Part shown: piece after piece, positions 62,918-64,000 of the stretch
Layout of the letters: each line of letters starts with the position of its first letter
How positions within the stretch are numbered: position 1 is the stretch's first letter
Assembly (NCBI GenBank): GCA_045106985.1
Contig: JBGCFQ010000017.1
Coordinates: forward strand, 62,001 to 126,000
Reading direction: 5' to 3'
Length of the DNA stretch: 64,000 bases
Origin: JAUIET01 sp045106985
Lineage (GTDB): Bacteria; Pseudomonadota; Gammaproteobacteria; Pseudomonadales; JAUIET01
Translations under genes and position numbers: made by a program
Notes under the pieces: generated by a model
The model's input: only the letters and a program-made list of their open reading frames with translations
Told to the model about the DNA's origin: nothing
Databases searched by the model: none

Positions 62918-64000
62918 GCTCGACCCAATGGCTTAAGGCTTACCAATAACCTGGGCAGCAACAATAAGGCCCCTAAAAGGGCCGCCAGCATGGCAACTCC
63001 TGTTAGCAAGCCAAAATAAATGCTTGGTTTGAAATTCGACAACGCGAGAATTGCGAAGCCGAAAATAATGGTGCATGACGTGTAATACATAGCCTTTCCG
63101 ATACTGCCATGACAGCGGTACATAGTTGCTACATAGTTTTGATCAAGCGTAAATTCTCGCTTGAAGCGATGGATATAATGAATGGTGTTATCAACACCAA
63201 TACCAATGCTAATAGCGGCGATTGTGATGGTCATCATGTCCAATGGAATGCCAAACAAACCCATTCCACCAAGCACTATGCACGCAGCAAGAATATTGGG
63301 AATGACACCAATAAAGGCCAGTGACAAAGAGCGAAATAAAACGATGAACATCAGCATAATCGCTACAAAGACTGCAGCGATAGTCAGTATTTGCGAGCGG
63401 TAGAGGCTCTGAAGCATATTATTGTACAACACCAACATACCAGTGATTTCATACTCTGAACGCTCAAGACCCAAGTCGTTAACCAAATAGTCTTCTACCC
63501 GATTTAGGTATTCATTGCGTCGCAGCTCCTTGGACGTTTCTTTCACACGCACAGTTATTCGCGTTTCATTCAGCTCATCAATCAAATATGGGCGAATCAT
63601 TATTTCCTGAATGCTATCGGGCAAAGAATTTTGCGCAAGCAGCAATTGAATGTCATCAATATCTCTGCCCACCAAAATTTGCATCACCTTATACAAGGTT
63701 GCGAGAGATAACACCTTGCCTGTTTCGGGTTGAGCCTCTAGCCAATCGTGCAGCTGTTCTACCTGGCTTAGCCCCGCGCGATTGAACCAGGCCGAGGGCT
63801 CATCTGAAGTAGCGGATACGGAACCATCGTCGGCGAAGTCATCACTAAAGTCGTCAGCGAAGTCATCTGAAAAATCGTCAGCGAACTCTCCATCTGTTGC
63901 TTCGATCTTCGCGACCGCGTTTTCATCCCCACTCTCATCAGTGAAGTCGTCAGCAAACTCATCTGCGAATTCTTCAACGCCGTCTTCTAGTGGTGGTAAA
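62914..64000 (-). CDS. RND/MMPL family transporter, 5'-truncated, with acidic repeat
   Basis: 362 codons visible, open to the window edge. The GTG at 63714 is not a real start: the frame continues through QPETGKVLSLATLYKVM. From about residue 1 to 60 of the visible part, an acidic region (EEFADEFADDF; EFADDFSDDFADDFSDDFAD) precedes the transport domain. Membrane segments include LTIAAVFVAIMLMFIVLF and IGVIPNILAACIVLGGMGLF, and IAAISIGIGVDNTIHYIHRFK is the conserved RND proton-relay region. It is upstream of and coupled to the LON gene. Confidence 0.8.
   Translation of the reverse strand, partial: LPPLEDGVEEFADEFADDFTDESGDENAVAKIEATDGEFADDFSDDFADDFSDDFADDGSVSATSDEPSAWFNRAGLSQVEQLHDWLEAQPETGKVLSLATLYKVMQILVGRDIDDIQLLLAQNSLPDSIQEIMIRPYLIDELNETRITVRVKETSKELRRNEYLNRVEDYLVNDLGLERSEYEITGMLVLYNNMLQSLYRSQILTIAAVFVAIMLMFIVLFRSLSLAFIGVIPNILAACIVLGGMGLFGIPLDMMTITIAAISIGIGVDNTIHYIHRFKREFTLDQNYVATMYRCHGSIGKAMYYTSCTIIFGFAILALSNFKPSIYFGLLTGVAMLAALLGALLLLPRLLVSLKPLGRA

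Noticed and set aside
63712..63714. GTG as start of the RND gene
   Set aside because: The frame is open far upstream with plausible coding sequence to the window edge, so the gene is truncated by the window and does not start here.
63832..63975. Short DNA repeats considered as CRISPR
   Set aside because: They are contiguous codon repeats of an acidic protein, with no spacers.
63768..63977. Minus-strand ORF of 69 codons at the window end
   Set aside because: It is an alternative frame of the acidic repeat of the RND gene.

Overview
The window reads as chromosomal DNA of a free-living, probably marine, gammaproteobacterium. The gene order argG / motY / pyrC-rnt / grxD resembles that remembered for Pseudomonas, NrdA has two ATP-cones and NrdB the Pseudomonas-type N-terminal extension. 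There is a large outer-membrane complement (TonB receptor, two OmpA-type proteins, DUF481), and accessory genes typical of marine hydrocarbon- or steroid-degrading gammaproteobacteria (LLM oxidoreductases, DUF35/thiolase pair, SDRs, KstD-like flavoprotein). No rRNA, tRNA, CRISPR array, transposase or phage gene was recognised. The taxonomic inference is mine; no search was possible.

Layout. 1-6.5 kb: a minus-strand operon of thermostable-hemolysin-family protein, AMP-dependent acyl ligase and a third gene cut by the window start; an AraC regulator divergent from a secreted YHS protein; a DDN-type/APH-type gene pair; a MAPEG protein. 6.6-20.1 kb: a lipid/steroid-like catabolic region with SDR-LLM-DUF2889, thioesterase, sulfotransferase-MaoC, PhoX-like, DUF35-thiolase-PlsC and SDR-SDR-FAD dehydrogenase units. 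20.1-28.6 kb: two aminotransferases, an RluA-type pseudouridine synthase, tex, and a TonB-dependent receptor. 29.0-36.2 kb: argG, motY, pyrC-rnt, grxD, argD-argF. 36.3-38.0 kb: a large nested palindrome and glpK. 38.2-43.6 kb: nrdA and nrdB as separate units, each preceded by a candidate tandem NrdR box with 31-bp spacing and separated by an antisense SnoaL-like gene. 43.7-51 kb: a PEP-CTERM protein, mazG, an LLM oxidoreductase, a DUF6231-like gene with glucokinase, dinG with an acyltransferase. 51.3-56 kb: response regulator, LysM/FecR protein and CHASE2 histidine kinase, preceded by direct repeats phased at 10 bp. 56.1-64 kb: DUF481 and OmpA proteins, aldehyde dehydrogenase, a tyrosine phosphatase, and a TraB/LON/RND unit whose transporter carries an acidic F-x-D-D repeat and runs off the window.

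How it fits together. Much is housekeeping (arginine, pyrimidine and deoxynucleotide synthesis, RNA and DNA maintenance). The catabolic block looks built to oxidise and cleave acyl-CoA or steroid side chains: flavoprotein, SDR and MaoC steps followed by DUF35/thiolase-like cleavage, with the TonB receptor, MAPEG and acyltransferases as possible accessories. Three F420/deazaflavin-type oxidoreductases in one window suggest that the organism uses F420 or an equivalent. The most system-like novelties are the FecR/CHASE2 two-component locus, the hemolysin-family/ligase operon, two unexplained structured intergenic elements (21.3 and 36.3 kb), and the acidic repeat in the RND protein. Several genes appear to start with TTG.
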